Assembly: GCA_009760885.1 (NCBI GenBank)
Contig: CM019709.1
Location: 31,895,906 to 31,959,905, forward strand
Reading direction: 5' to 3'
DNA length: 64,000 nucleotides
DNA from: Achatina immaculata
Taxonomy: Eukaryota; Mollusca; Gastropoda; Stylommatophora; Achatinidae
Below are positions 52,361 through 63,814 of the stretch, piece after piece (the first letter of the stretch is position 1; each line of letters starts with the position of its first letter). The notes beneath the pieces are model-generated. The model searched no databases. It saw only the letters and a program-made list of their open reading frames with translations, and was not told the DNA's origin. A program made the translations under genes and the position numbers.

Positions 52361-53218
52361 TAAACATTAACAGATTTTCTTTCATTGGAAACAGATGATG
52401 GATTTTTAATTTTCTTAAACTTGCCTAATTTGTGTGCCAAATTTCAAAGTCAACACACTTTTAATAAGGCCATAAACGAGGGAAAAGTTCATCTGCAAAA
52501 GCTACGCGCCAAACATAAAGTAAACACCAAATCCTGGGAAAATGTCATTATATAAACTGCCACACTTGCAGCCATTCGAAGCTTTAAAACCGCCCACGTG
52601 CATAAACATTTCACACTTCACAATAGTTCGATAAAGTGGTGCGCTCTTTTTATCAGTGGCGGTAATTTATATTATACTTGTACAAAACTGATGTTGAATA
52701 TAGTCGACAGAGCGAATGTTGAGAAATGAAAGGTACTGTGCAAAAAGGGAATGTTATATAAAAAAAGAGAAATTATAGCTTAACAATCATATTCCTTCTC
52801 TGCTAAGTTCTAACTCTTTCCTCACTATTCCAGAACTTTCAGTGTCCTAGATTACAAACCTTCACCCCCAACCCTATTCATCTATTTCACCTAGCCTTTT
52901 CTCAGCTTGATTACCATAACATACTTCTCTCTCACCTTTCCGCTTTTCCCATCCCCCTTTTTTTTACTACCAACAAGTCACACATCTCCAGTCCTCATTT
53001 AAACATTCAGAATACTCAGCACGCGCACTCTCGGACACAGCTTCTTGCAAGTCACAGTTAATTGCTTCCTTTTCTTCTGTTTGTTGTATATCATTCATGT
53101 GAATTTATATCTGGTCTTCTTTCGCTATTTCTGTGTCCTATTTTTTGTTTGTTTGCATGATTAAATTGTACTCCGAAACGTTACAGCAGTGAGCTCATTA
53201 ACTAATACGGTTGTTTCT
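52361..53218. other. No gene recognised
   Basis: AT-rich, then pyrimidine-rich DNA. It holds ccgaaacgttacagcagtga at about 53175 but no coding frame I can assign. Confidence 0.4.
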
Positions 53219-54965
53219 CATTCGTTCATTCATTTATTCATTTGCATGTCCCTTGCGGAACTTTGCCTCCCTAACAGCACTCCTGTAGGCCTCTAGGTTG
53301 TAAGCAAGATGGCCTGCTGCTGATGCATCTATTTTCAGCTCATCAACGATGTCTTACAGCCATCTTCGCCTTGGTTATCCTCTTTTTTTCCTATTATGTA
53401 CCCTTCCAAGACGATCTTCTCTAGATTATCATCACGTTTAATGTGTCCAAAATATTTAAGTTTACTCTGTTTAATCCTCGTTACTAGCCAGTCTTCTTCA
53501 TTATAAAGTTCTTGTAGTATGGATATATTTGTTCTTTTTTGTGTCCATGATATTAGAAGAACTCTTCTGTAACATTTACATTCAAAGGCATTTATGTGTT
53601 TCTCAGCTGTTTTGTTAAGTGTCCAGGTCTCACAGGCATATGTTGCGATGGGAAAGATGCATGCCCTTAAAAATCTTATTTTTTGTAGTTCTGTCTGTTC
53701 CTCTCCACAGATTCTTTAGTAATTTCCCACATTGTATCTCCATTATTAGTTAGTAGTGATCCAAGATATTCAAAACTCCCAACCTCTTCCAGTTTTTCCT
53801 CATTGATACATATATCAGCTGCCTTGTTTGTTTTGTCAGTTGTCATCAATTTAGTTTTCTTCTCATTAAGATAGAGGTTTTGTTCTTCGCTGTTCTTACG
53901 GACTGACATAATTAGTTTTTCCATTCCTTTTTGTGTTGTGGACAGTAATACTGTGTCATCAGCATATCTAATCTCTGGTATTTCATAACCTCCAACTGTT
54001 ATGGCATCGTAATATTCTTTGTCTACATCTTCTCTAACATTCCTCATTATATTTTCAGTATACAAGTTAAATAAGTAGGGTGACAATATGCACCCCTGAC
54101 GGACCCCTTGTTTTATGTCAAACCAAGTTGTTTTTTCACCATTTATTCTTACTGCCGCCTGTTGGTCTAGATACAGCAGTGATGTTAATTGTATCAAATG
54201 TATTGGAAATCCCATTTTTTCCATTATTTCCCAAAGTTTCTGCTGGTGTTGTACACAATCAAATGCCTTTGAGTAGTCTATAAAGGGTAAATATAGATTC
54301 ACATTAAACTCTCTGCATTTCTCTATTATTAATCTTATATTGAATATATGATTTCTTGATCCTCTTCCTTGCCTGAAACCAGCTTGGACTATATTGACTT
54401 CTTCTATTTTCTTATGAAGTCTACCCATTATGATTTTTAACAGAATTTTACTGGCATGACTAATCAGGGCAACAGTTCTGTAGTTTGTGCATAATTTCAG
54501 GTTACCCTTTTTTGGCAGTGGTATGAATACAGTTCTTTTCCATTCTTTTGGCCAAATACCCGAATGCCATATCTTTTTACATAGTGCATGATAGATTGCT
54601 GCACATTCCTTTCCTCCTGCTTTATTAAATTCAGCTGTTATCTCATGACATCCTGGTGATTTATCATTTTTCAGATTATTTATTGCCCATAAAACTTCTT
54701 CTGTTGTCGGTTCGGGTTCTTTCTCCTCCAATAATAATTCACACTGTAGATTTCTGCTTTCACAGTCGGTTGTTTCATACATTCTTCTGTAATATTCATT
54801 CCATCTTTCTAGAAATTCCTCTGTCTCTGTCAAGGTATTCCCCATCTCATCACAAATTACATTTATCTTAGGTGTGACATTTCTCGTCAGTGTCTTCATT
54901 TCTTTAAACTTTTCACTATCTCTTCCACACTTCTTCCACACTTCCACACTATCTGCCGACAGATA
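53219..54965 (-). mobile_element. RTE-1, 5'-truncated copy with most of the RT
   Basis: Minus-strand copy from KKCGRDSEKF (54940) to the ATGA tail (53219-53240). Together with the 38634-39632 copy it shows the full RTE-1 RT and C-terminus. Upstream endonuclease is missing. Confidence 0.88.
53676..54947 (-). pseudogene. RTE-1 reverse transcriptase, long frame
   Basis: 423 codons, the longest RTE-1 frame in the window. Linker with LERWNEYYRRMYETTD; RT fingers (LKNDKSPGCHEITAEFNKAG, KEWKRTVFIPLPKKGNLKLC); palm (LPFIDYSKAFDCVQHQQ, WFDIKQGVRQGCILSPYLF, IRYADDTVLLSTTQKG). The frame ends early because about 45 bp are missing after GDTMWEI: sequence jumps from gaaatta to ctaaagaatctg relative to the copy at 39210. 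The C-terminal tail continues in another frame (53220-53700). One extra glutamine after VQHQ is also seen. Confidence 0.88.
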
Positions 54966-55179
54966 ATGTTGGTTATGGTCACCATTCTATGATGGTGGGC
55001 AGATGATCTCAAGGTAGGGACAATGGTACTATCACTGACTAGTACAGTCACTGCCCGGAAGGAAAGCAAAGGTAAACTATCTCCTGGAAATATACCAAGA
55101 AACCCAAACATTAACATGGAAAGCTGTTCCTACTTTTGTCTTTAAATGGTATTAACATTCTGTTATCATAGATTTACAT

Positions 55180-55375
55180 TTGTCGAAACCTTGCCTCCCT
55201 AACAGCTCTCTTGAAGGTCTTTCGGCTGTAACCAAGATTCCTTGCTTCTTATGCATCCATTCGCAAATCCCCACCAAAATATTGTTGCCATCTTCGTCTT
55301 GGCTTTCCTCTCTTTTTCCCATTATGTACCTTTCCAAGATTGTCTTCTCCAAACTCTCATGACTTTTAATATTTA
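55180..55375 (-). mobile_element. RTE-1 3' end, diverged
   Basis: Minus strand with the terminal RTE-1 segments at about 75-80 percent by eye (gagagtttggagaagacaat, cataatgggaaaaagagagg, gttagggaggcaaggtttcg). The ATGA tail is lost. Confidence 0.65.
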
Positions 55376-56125
55376 CGTTTTATCTTTTTAATTATTAACA
55401 TAACTGAACAAATATATAAAATTTAGATTAATATACAATTATTTTGGGAATATAAATTTTAATTCTGCTATTAACTGTGATTAAATTTCGTAATGGAACG
55501 TTAGCACTGCTATATAGAAAGATATACTGAAATACTTTGGAGATTCTCACTTGAGCAGAAACTTCGTTAAAGAAAGTAAGGCTTCATTTAAGAAGCTGGG
55601 AAGAAAACTTTCGAAAGAGTTATTTCCTCTTGGTTTAAAACATTTTTATACTGTAATTATAGTCTTTACATTCCCTCCCCCCCCCCCTCCGCATTTATTT
55701 TCTGTCTTTATCCAGTGGATAGCGACGTTGGGTTAAATGACAGTAATCACACAAGGGTGGAGTTCATGGGAGGGGGAGAAGAAGGGGATGTTTTTTTACC
55801 GAAAGAAGTGGTTTAGCGAGTGTTACCCACAACCGGAGTTTGAGTGGGCCAGTCAGCAGGCGCAGGCTTCAGTGAGTGTTGGAATGGAAGACGGAGCACG
55901 TATGGGAATGCTCAGAGTGCGGAGATGCCAGTCTCTGATTATAGCTACAGTTACCAGTCATGGATTATCCATTACGCTGAACAGGTTTAAGCCTAGGGGT
56001 ACCCCCGAGAGAGCAAAGGGTCCGGAGTTATGAAATATAAATTATTCCTCGATGCACTAACACGTTATATTATCCAGTAGAAATGACATATCAGGCAGCG
56101 GTTGGTCTGTATTATACAAAACTGT
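55376..56125. other. No gene recognised
   Basis: AT-rich DNA with a C-run (55675-55688). The frame at 55737-56033 shows no known motif. Confidence 0.4.
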
Positions 56126-56129
56126 AACT

Positions 56130-56480
56130 GTAAAGGGCCTAGCTGGTCCTTGGTGCAGCCTCATTTCGCTCGGGGGCACGACCCACACGTGTTCAGCCTT
56201 CACCATCTGCACGTCCTTCAATGTTTTTAGGGAAATGATTCCAGTGTTGTGTTTGGTTGTGTATTGCGCGTGATCCAGCATTTAGCTGGGATATTTGCAT
56301 CAACTGCCCTTGCTACATGTAACACAGTGAGTCGTGCTTTGGGGGAAAGTACTTTGCGACTGTTCCTTGAGTTGTTTGACGGGTTTAAGTCCGATTTGTC
56401 CGTGAGGCCCTCCGATCTGGCCCTCGCTGCTAGTTAGTCCGCTTTCTCGTTCCCGTCGACTCTGGCATGAACCGGACAAT
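56130..56480 (-). pseudogene. Non-LTR RNase H C-terminal fragment
   Basis: Minus strand reads ITWMYCPVHARVDGNEKAD, then LAARARSEGLTDKSDL, SRKVLSPKARLTVLHVARAV and IPAKCWITRNTQPNTTLES. The WxxCPxHxxVxGNExAD pattern is the last RNase H motif of Ingi/I-type elements. One stop follows KAD. The fragment lies next to the ATAGT microsatellite. Confidence 0.65.
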
Positions 56481-56516
56481 ACATCCATGTGATGTTTTTG
56501 ATGTAAAATTTTTCTG

Positions 56517-56634
56517 TGTAATAGTATAGTATAGTATAGTATAGTATAGTATAGTACAGTACAGTACAGTACAGTATAGTATAGTATAGTATAGTATAGT
56601 ATAGTATAGTATAGTATAGTATAGTATAGTATAG
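56517..56634. repeat. ATAGT pentanucleotide repeat with ACAGT block
   Basis: About 23 units of a 5-bp repeat. Units near 56556-56575 carry ACAGT in place of ATAGT, a contiguous variant block. Confidence 0.95.
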
Positions 56635-56639
56635 ATCAC

Positions 56640-57084
56640 AATCAGAGGAGAATCAACTCGTATGTCATAATATACCGTAGGATGGTCTGTAAGGGCCGGA
56701 GAAAGTAAAGCCCTTACTATAATTAGCCTGTGAGGCCTGAGTGGTGACTAATTTGTTGCTGTCTTTACCCTTCAGTTATGGAAGAGAAAAGGGCAAGTGG
56801 ACAATGAATGCCCGTCTGTCTGATGAAGAATGAAACATAAAAAGCTTATCTGTGAAAGCATTATCGTCTGTGTGTCATATGCAAAGAACTTGGTGCCGTT
56901 TTGAAAGAGTGTAAAAGTACGTCGACTCTATCAGACCAAACACGGATCAAGTTATCCCCATTTAGCTTAAATAACGTTTCAAAGGATGAAACATGTTTTA
57001 TGTAATCATTTGCTAAAACTGAAAGTGAGGAAAAGGGTGTTCCAAATGTTAAATTGAACGAATCTTGTTTTATGGACGTAACTC
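56640..57084. other. No gene recognised
   Basis: Unassigned DNA without motif or repeat that I can identify. Confidence 0.35.
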
Positions 57085-57236
57085 ATGGGACAGATTTTCT
57101 CTGGTACCAATTTTATGAGGCTGGGCTGATCTTGGGGCTGTATTGGAGGGTAAATCCCACTCATTTGGGGATTCAAACCCTTGACTGATGTGGTTGCTGA
57201 AGGAGTGCTCTAACCACTACACTAGCTGGTCCCCAT
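57085..57236 (-). repeat. SINE-A copy with tRNA-like head
   Basis: Minus strand: ccagctagtgtagtggttag (A box), gggtttgaatccccaaatg (B box), then the body with cagcctcataaaattggtac and cagagaaaatctg. More diverged than the copy at 50581. Confidence 0.75.
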
Positions 57237-57239
57237 ATC

Positions 57240-58080
57240 ACTTTGTTCTTATTATATTGATGAAGTCGAAGTTCTTTGTTCTTTGATCATAGCACATTGA
57301 GGTTTCACAAATATTACAATTTCACTCGACTAAATCCGATGAAAAGTTCACGGAATTAATTTAATTCTGACAATTAAGGTATCCGATTTATTGTTGACAA
57401 CATCACTATCTTCGGTAGTTTCGTCGTTGAAGCACGTGATCATTTGTTCACAATATCAACTCTATCATATTCTACATGCAGCATCTCAGCAATGCTTTCA
57501 ACTTCACAATATCCTACACTTGATACGAGAACAATTCCAAGCTCTGTACTATATCAGATCTGCAACACGTGGTCAACTAATTCCTCAACTAAATCGCTTT
57601 ACACAAGTTTTCAAATGTATCCAAACTTCTACATTCCTCACGCAGTATTAAAATAAACACTTCTGTCCGTCATAAAATTAACTCTGGTTCTAAACCGATC
57701 TCCTGAATATCTATTGCTCTAATTGTCCATCTGTTCCATCTGTCATTACCTTCGTCTTCTTTCTGTCGCTCCTGTCCTTCTACTTCTGTGTCTTCTCGAC
57801 TGCTCCTCCCCTCCGTGTCTTCTGTTCAGTGTCATATGTCCTCCTCTGTACTATTGTTATCTGAGCAAATCCTCTTTATCTGCCTTTAATGTTGGGATAC
57901 TGTCGTAATATTTTGTCGTGGGAATGTACCTCTCCCACTGGTTCTCAAATCTTCCATCGTTTCTGATCTATTTTCTAAGTATCTGTAATAATAGTAACTT
58001 ATAATAGAAATGTTACTAGTAATCATAATCATAACATTAATAATAATAATAATACTATAATGATTACTTACAAGGCCGTG
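57240..58080. other. No gene recognised
   Basis: Unassigned sequence with short frames only (for example 57391-57651). AAT/TAA-rich at 58015-58060. Confidence 0.35.
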
Positions 58081-58639
58081 CTACATGTTTTCTGTCACAC
58101 ACTTCAGGTTCTAAGGACTGTAATAGCCGGAGGTGGGGTTGAGGATAAGCTCTTCACTTCAATGAAGTGTCTCCAAGGCGTGCGTCTCAAATAGCCTCTG
58201 ACAGTCAAGTCCAGCTCCTGGCCTTCTCTTGGCGGAACTGTTTAAACTGACAGGAGAAGGGACGAAAGGCGAGTATCTGGCGCCTGAAAAACCAGACGCT
58301 TTCAGGTAGATGAGACTCGTTAGTCTTGGTTGGTAGCTCATCTAGGAGAAGGAAAACTCTGATTTCAAACCCCCCTGCTGCCTTGTAGGGTAGGCTCTGG
58401 CCAGAGTCAAAGGCTAGTGGAGTAAAACATAAACAAACTGGTGGAAGGCAAGGGGAGACTAACACTGTACATTCCCAGGAACAATCATGACAATCCACCA
58501 TTCTTTGAATCATAACGACGTTAATGGGGGTTCCAGTGGAACCACCTCGTCCGGTAAGGACAATCACGTGCGACAGGTGATACCAGATCGTCATCCAACT
58601 ACTGTACGCAAGGAAAACATAGGCAACACCACAGTAATT

Positions 58640-59340
58640 GCAACATGGAACATTAGAACATTAACAGAACTTGGAAAGCTGGAAAAAAAATCGAACAAGA
58701 AATGAAAAGAATGGAAATTAACACCCTTGGTTTATGTGAAATGAGACGGATTGGAGCAGGAAGCAGGGATCATAAAGACTTCAAAATAATATATTCCTGG
58801 GGAAACCAGTGTAGAAATGGAGTTGGAATAATATTGGATAAGAAGACACCAAGAACTGTGAAAGGCTTCTGGTGTATATCAGACAGAGTGTTAATGGTTA
58901 AATTACATGGCCACCCAATAGACACAAATCTCATCCAAGTATACGCACCAACTTTCGAAAGCTCTGATGATGAGATAAAAGAATTTTACAACAATCTGGA
59001 CATGGCAATGAAACAGTGCAGACCATGGGAATTAAACTTTGTGCTGGGTGATTTAAACGCGAAAGTAGGGATGGAACAAGACAATGAAGCTACTGGCAAG
59101 TATGGACTAGGTATCAGAAATATAAGAGGAGAGATGCTGATTGAATGGGCAGAAAAGAATAAAATGATAATAGGAAATACTTGGTTTCAACAACATCCAA
59201 GGCGATTATGGACATGGAAAGTCCCAAATAATAACATACGTAACCTGATAGATTACATTATGATCAACAGAAGATTCAGGAACTAATTAATATCCGTGAA
59301 AACAAGACCAAGCGCAGACTGCAACAGTGACCACATCCCA
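58640..59340 (+). pseudogene. RTE-4b AP-type endonuclease
   Basis: Boxes: VIATWNIRTLTELGKLE, LGLCEMRRIGAGSRDHKDF, GVGIILDKKTPRTVKGFW, LIQVYAPTFESSDDEIKEFY, LNFVLGDLNAKVGMEQDN (GDLN in place of the usual GDFN), NTWFQQHPRRLWTWKVPN, LIDYIMINRRFRN, then after a frameshift or stop ADCNSDHIPVVGKVKI. The 194-codon open stretch 58702-59286 is well kept. The ATG at 58702 is internal, because WNIRT precedes it in another frame. Confidence 0.82.
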
Positions 59341-59930
59341 GTCGTAGGAAAAGTGAAAATCAGGCTAAAGAGGTTAAAAGTAGCAGCAAAAAAAAAACAA
59401 AACAAAGAACTAGATAGAGAGCTGTTACGGAAAGATAAAGCAATACAAGAACAATATAGGACCATAGTACATAATAGATACAAGGGTATAATGCTATAGA
59501 GAAGATTGAAACGATTGATGAACAATGGAATATGCTCAAAGACTCTATTCAGCAAACATCTATTGAAATCCTACCTCCAAATAAAAGACACGCAAAATAG
59601 GGGTGGATGACAGAAGAAATTTTGCAACTAATGGATCGAAGAAGAAGTCTTAAGGAAGATAAAGATGAATATGACAAAATAAATAAACAAATAAGACACA
59701 AAATGCAATAAAGCTAAAAAGGAGTGGCTGAATAAGAAATGTAGTGAAATACAGACACTCCATCATGGAAACAAAAGAGATATGTACGAACAAATAAAGG
59801 AGTTAACAAACAAAAGGGCATGTCACAAGACTGGTTGCCTGAAGTCAAAGGAGGGGCATACAATAATGGGCAGAGATGAAATAATGGCAAGATGGAGTGA
59901 ATACATTAGAGAACTCTATGAGGACAATAG

Positions 59931-60058
59931 TTAAGGGTGGCCAAATTAATAGGCATAAAATCCCTTGAATAAGTTGAAAAGCACGCCGAAAACAGAAAAA
60001 ACTGGCGAACTACCTTGCGAGACCTATGTGACGTTTAACGGCACGGGAAGGATATAAG
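59931..60058 (+). mobile_element. RTE-2 3' end nested in RTE-4b
   Basis: 128 bp holding the last RTE-2 coding block (ggccaaattaataggcataa, agaaaaaactggcgaactac, gacctatgtgacgtttaacg). Flanked by ATGAGGACAATAG (59918-59930) and ATGAGGACAGTAG (60059-60071), a 13-bp target-site duplication with one change. Confidence 0.88.
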
Positions 60059-60119
60059 ATGAGGACAGTAGCGAAATAGATATACGAAATGGGCCTCACA
60101 TATTAAAAGCAGAAGTATT

Positions 60120-60447
60120 AGAAGTCATCAAACACATGAAGAACAATAAAGCACCAGGACCAGATAAAATCACCAAGGAAGAGTTGGAAGCATTAGGAGA
60201 TCTTGGCATAGAAATAATTACCAGACGGCTGAATAACATCTATAACAGGACCTTCTGCAGTCAGTATTTATTGCCCTACCAAAGAAGGAAGGTGCGGTTG
60301 AATGTGAAGACCATCGAACCACTAGTCTTATGAGCCATGTTACCAAAATCCTGCTTCGTATTGTCATGAGAAGAGTGAAGAGCAAAATAAAACCAGAAAT
60401 CGCCGAAGAACAGTGCGGTTTAATCAAAAGAAAAGGTACAGGTAATG

Positions 60448-60529
<82 letters not shown>

Positions 60530-61282
60530 TTGATGGGATCAAAGAAGTAAAGATGGACCTATACTTATGCTTCATAAAGCATTCGATAAAATTAGAGACA
60601 CAGAAATTATAAGAATGCTAGAAGACATCAACATAAATGGGAAAGATATGAAACTCACCAAAAACATATATTGACAGCAATCAGCAGCAAAGGGGGTTGA
60701 GAACCAAATAGGAACATTCCAAGACATAAAATTGGGAGTGAGACAAGGATGTGTTCTGTCTCCAGACCTCTTCTCTTTGTAAGCGAAAACAAAATGAGAA
60801 ATATACAGAGCATTCCAGGAATATCAACTGGCGAGTACAACTTTAACAACTTAAGATATGCAGATGACACAGTTCTGACTGCTAAAAGTGAAAGGGAGCT
60901 ACAGGCTCTTCTGGAAGTCGTGGTTCGTGAAAGTAAAAATAAAGGTCTCAGCCTGAACAAAAAGAAGACTAAAGTGATGGTCATCTCAAAGAAAAGAATA
61001 CCACCAAAATGTAGCATTACTATCGATGGCACAGAAGTGAAACAAGTTGATAGATTCAAGTACTTAGGAACAATTATATCAGCTGATGGGAAATGTCACA
61101 ACGAAATAAAAAGCAGACGTGTTCAGGCAAAGTCAGCATTCCACAAAATGAGAAACATCTTTTGCAACAGATCCATATCAATGGAAACAAGATTCCGGGT
61201 ACTCAAATGTTATATCGAGCCAATTTTGTTTTATGGGTGTGAAGCATGGTCTATGATTGCAACGAGAAATGGAGGCCATTGA
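60120..61282 (+). pseudogene. RTE-4b reverse transcriptase and C-terminus
   Basis: Pieces in order: HMKNNKAPGPDKITKEELEA, SHVTKILLRIVMRRVKSKIK, EEQCGLIKRKGTGNVIY, a TA repeat, YLCFIKHSIKLE-like damaged palm, GVRQGCVLSPDLF (about 60738), NLRYADDTVLTAKSERELQA (catalytic YADD), VDRFKYLGTIISADGKCHNE and YIEPILFYGCEAWSM. From 60749 to 61282 the frame is open. The first catalytic aspartate region has lost codons around 60570-60600. Confidence 0.8.
60449..60521. repeat. TA dinucleotide microsatellite in RTE-4b RT
   Basis: About 36 TA units within RT coding sequence, after codons for KGTGNVIY. Confidence 0.95.
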
Positions 61283-61637
61283 GATGTGGTTTATAAGAAG
61301 AATGTTGAAGGTACCATAGACATCTAAGAAAATCAATGAAGAAGTCATAAGAAAGTTAAAAAGCAAATTATAGCAAGGATCAGAGGCAAACAAGCGAGGT
61401 TTATAGGAGATTTCCTGAGAAGATGAAAAGTAGAACACATTGTGGCAACTGGAAAAACTGAGGAAAGAAGAAACAGAGGAAGACAGAGAAAGAAGTTACT
61501 GGATGGACTGTCAGTGTGGCCAGGAAGAAAGTCACCGGCGGATCTCATAAAGCAAAAAGACAGGGAATTGTGGAGAGAAATGATCGTCTACGCCACGCGG
61601 CACGGCACTTAGGTTAGATTAGATCACATTTCCCACC

Positions 61638-61740
61638 AGCATCCTTAATTTACCTCAGCACCAGCATCCTTAATTTACCTCAGCACCAGCATCCTTAATT
61701 TACCTCAGCACCAGCATCCTTAATTTACCTCAGCACCAGC
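61638..61740. repeat. 25-bp tandem repeat, 4 copies
   Basis: Four identical units of cagcatccttaatttacctc plus agcac, directly after the end of RTE-4b. Confidence 0.95.
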
Positions 61741-61744
61741 AAAC

Positions 61745-62000
61745 GCTTAACAATCACACTGTTCTTTCATTTCTGCTCTTCATTTTCCGGCAGTCTTTTC
61801 AATACGGGTTTAGCAGTGTCACCATTGTCCATTCTCAGCCTGGCATTTATTTTAGCCTGTCCAACAAATCTGTCTGTCACTTCACTGCCATGTATTCCTG
61901 CATGCCCTGGACAATAAAGCCACGTTAGGCTTGTCACAATTTATTGACTTAACAGATGAACCCATTCTTATCGAAGCAATTTTTGTCTCAATCTTTCGAG
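61745..62000 (-). pseudogene. Non-LTR RNase H C-terminal fragment
   Basis: Minus strand reads PGHAGIHGSEVTDRFVGQAK and NARLRMDNGDTAKPVLKRLP, the last RNase H motif (xxGHxGxxGxExxDxxxxxA) and tail of a retrotransposon RNase H. The region preceding the histidine is preserved as WLYC across a frameshift. Short and decayed. Confidence 0.55.
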
Positions 62001-62700
62001 GCCTACTCTGTGAATCCGTCACAGTGGCGCCATGAACTACATCACGGACAACTACCCATTCCTTTGCCGCCTACACAGGTTAAACTTCCATTCGAACGCT
62101 TGAAGTGGTGACTTCAAAGGCTCCCGAACACTGTGTGGACGATACACGCTTGGATCGAGGTGTGTATGACCTTGACCGACGCGTCATTATCCACGTGATT
62201 TGGTAGTTGGTTTAGGGTGGATATATTTAAACACTGACATGGATCAGATTAGATAGGTGGAACATGACCAGCAATGTGTGTCTTAGTTGTGCTTATATTA
62301 TTATATAAACTATGAACAAGTAGGAACAGCTTCATTACTTAAAGGGTACACAGTTGTGATGTTTCGGCGTCAGCTTTAATCATACAAAAACACAAATGAC
62401 AAAGAAACAGAGAGAGGAGATAAAGTATAAATTGACATGAATCCTATGTTTAAAAAAAAAATTCAAATAAAATTAATAGAGCACTTAGCTGTAACTTGTA
62501 AGAAGCTGTGGCTTGTCTGACGCTGTGTCAGAAATGCGCATGGTGGAGTATAGAGAGTATTTAAATGGAGACTTGTGATGTGTGATAGGTGAGTCGTAAC
62601 ATCGTAACAAGTGAGAAGGAAGTGGAACAGTGGGGGGAGGGGGGATTATGATTGTGGAAGAGGAGAATGTTAGATGTAGCTGAATAAGTTCCAGCGTCCC
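62001..62700. other. No gene recognised
   Basis: Unassigned DNA with a G-run (62630-62644). Confidence 0.35.
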
Positions 62701-62710
62701 ATATTCCTGA

Positions 62711-62945
62711 ATGCAGCGGTTTTATAGTTATATACTCATAGTGTGGGTTCGGATTCCAAGCTGGTGGATATTTTTTTCCGAGCAATACGGTCCCGAGGTC
62801 GACCCAGCCTCGCAAAATGGGTACCAAAGAAAATCTGGGAAGGAAAGGCAGCGAGGAAAGAAACTGGCCACCCTACCTCATACGCTGATGGCCCAGCATA
62901 ATGAGGTCTCTAACGCTTCATACCCTACTGCATTGGCTATGGGAC
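62711..62945 (+). repeat. SINE-A copy, plus strand
   Basis: B box (gtgggttcggattccaagc) and body (cccgaggtcgacccagcctc, gtaccaaagaaaatctggga, gcccagcataatgaggtctc). The A-box region is eroded. Parallels 50581-50853 reversed. Confidence 0.75.
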
Positions 62946-63509
62946 TATCTTTTACTTATGGTGTATAGTCGCAAAGTCATACACCAATAATGCTTATATT
63001 ATTGTGCGTGTTTAGTATATTCTGCCAGCCCACCTCATGTGGTATAAATTATGTGGTTGTACAGTAAGCTGTCATTCAGTGTAAGAAGATAATATGTGTC
63101 TGATTTCGTTGTGATTTCCTCTGTTGATTGGATTGGCAACATGTATGCTTTTGTATTATACTTTTTCGTGTACATTGATCATGTGTTTGCATCAATACAG
63201 ATGCTGTTGATGTAGGTAATGACAGCAATGGCTGCGGAAATGAAAGTGTAATGGCACACTTAGTCGTTGTGGATGCCACAGGCAGGGCCGCGGGTACATC
63301 GTGTAACAATGTAAATATTCCAGACCTGAGAAGTTTCATTTTTAACTGATATTATGCTTGACTTAATTTGCATGTTCATTGATTGTTTGTTACAATTTTT
63401 TTTTTGCCTATATTGATGAATAATGTCTTAATGTCATGTTGATTGTCAATGCCAGTTGTTTGTAGTTGGTGGGTTAATTGTGGGATTAAAATTGTAGTAT
63501 TATTGGAGA

Positions 63510-63625
63510 TAGAAAGGATGTTGAGCAATAGAGGGCTCACCTGGGCAAGAGCAGAAAAAAAGGCGAAGGACAGGCATTTGTGGAAAACCCTTGCGGAAGC
63601 CCCATGTGCCCTGGGCACTTAAGGT
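63510..63625 (+). mobile_element. RTE-3 3' end
   Basis: Nearly identical to the last coding block of 44042-44170 reversed: agagggctcacctgggcaag, gacaggcatttgtggaaaac and gccctgggcacttaaggttc. Strong similarity between two copies suggests recent RTE-3 activity. Confidence 0.85.
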
Positions 63626-63814
63626 TCAGAGTTAATTTTCGTGATTTGTAGTGCTTGTCACTGTATTGTTGTATTGATTAAATGCTCAGGATTTATGCAT
63701 AATTAGCATACAATATACCAAGGAGGGGAGAATCTGGGTTGGCGGTCATTATGGGGGAGCTAGGTTGGCCTCGAGTACGGTAGTACATTGCCAAGGGAAA
63801 TACTGGCCTGTAAT

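Larger units (their letters stand above)
58085..61612 (+). mobile_element. RTE-4b, near full-length non-LTR retrotransposon
   Basis: About 3.5 kb including a nested RTE-2 end and a TA repeat. Leader (58085-58480, shared with the head of 9737-10968), N-terminus (NDVNGGSSGTTSSGK), endonuclease (58640-59340), linker, RT (60120-61000) and a C-terminal tail ending cgcggcacggcacttag at 61612. Sister to RTE-4a with clear divergence. Stops, the RTE-2 insertion and the TA repeat disable it. Confidence 0.85.
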
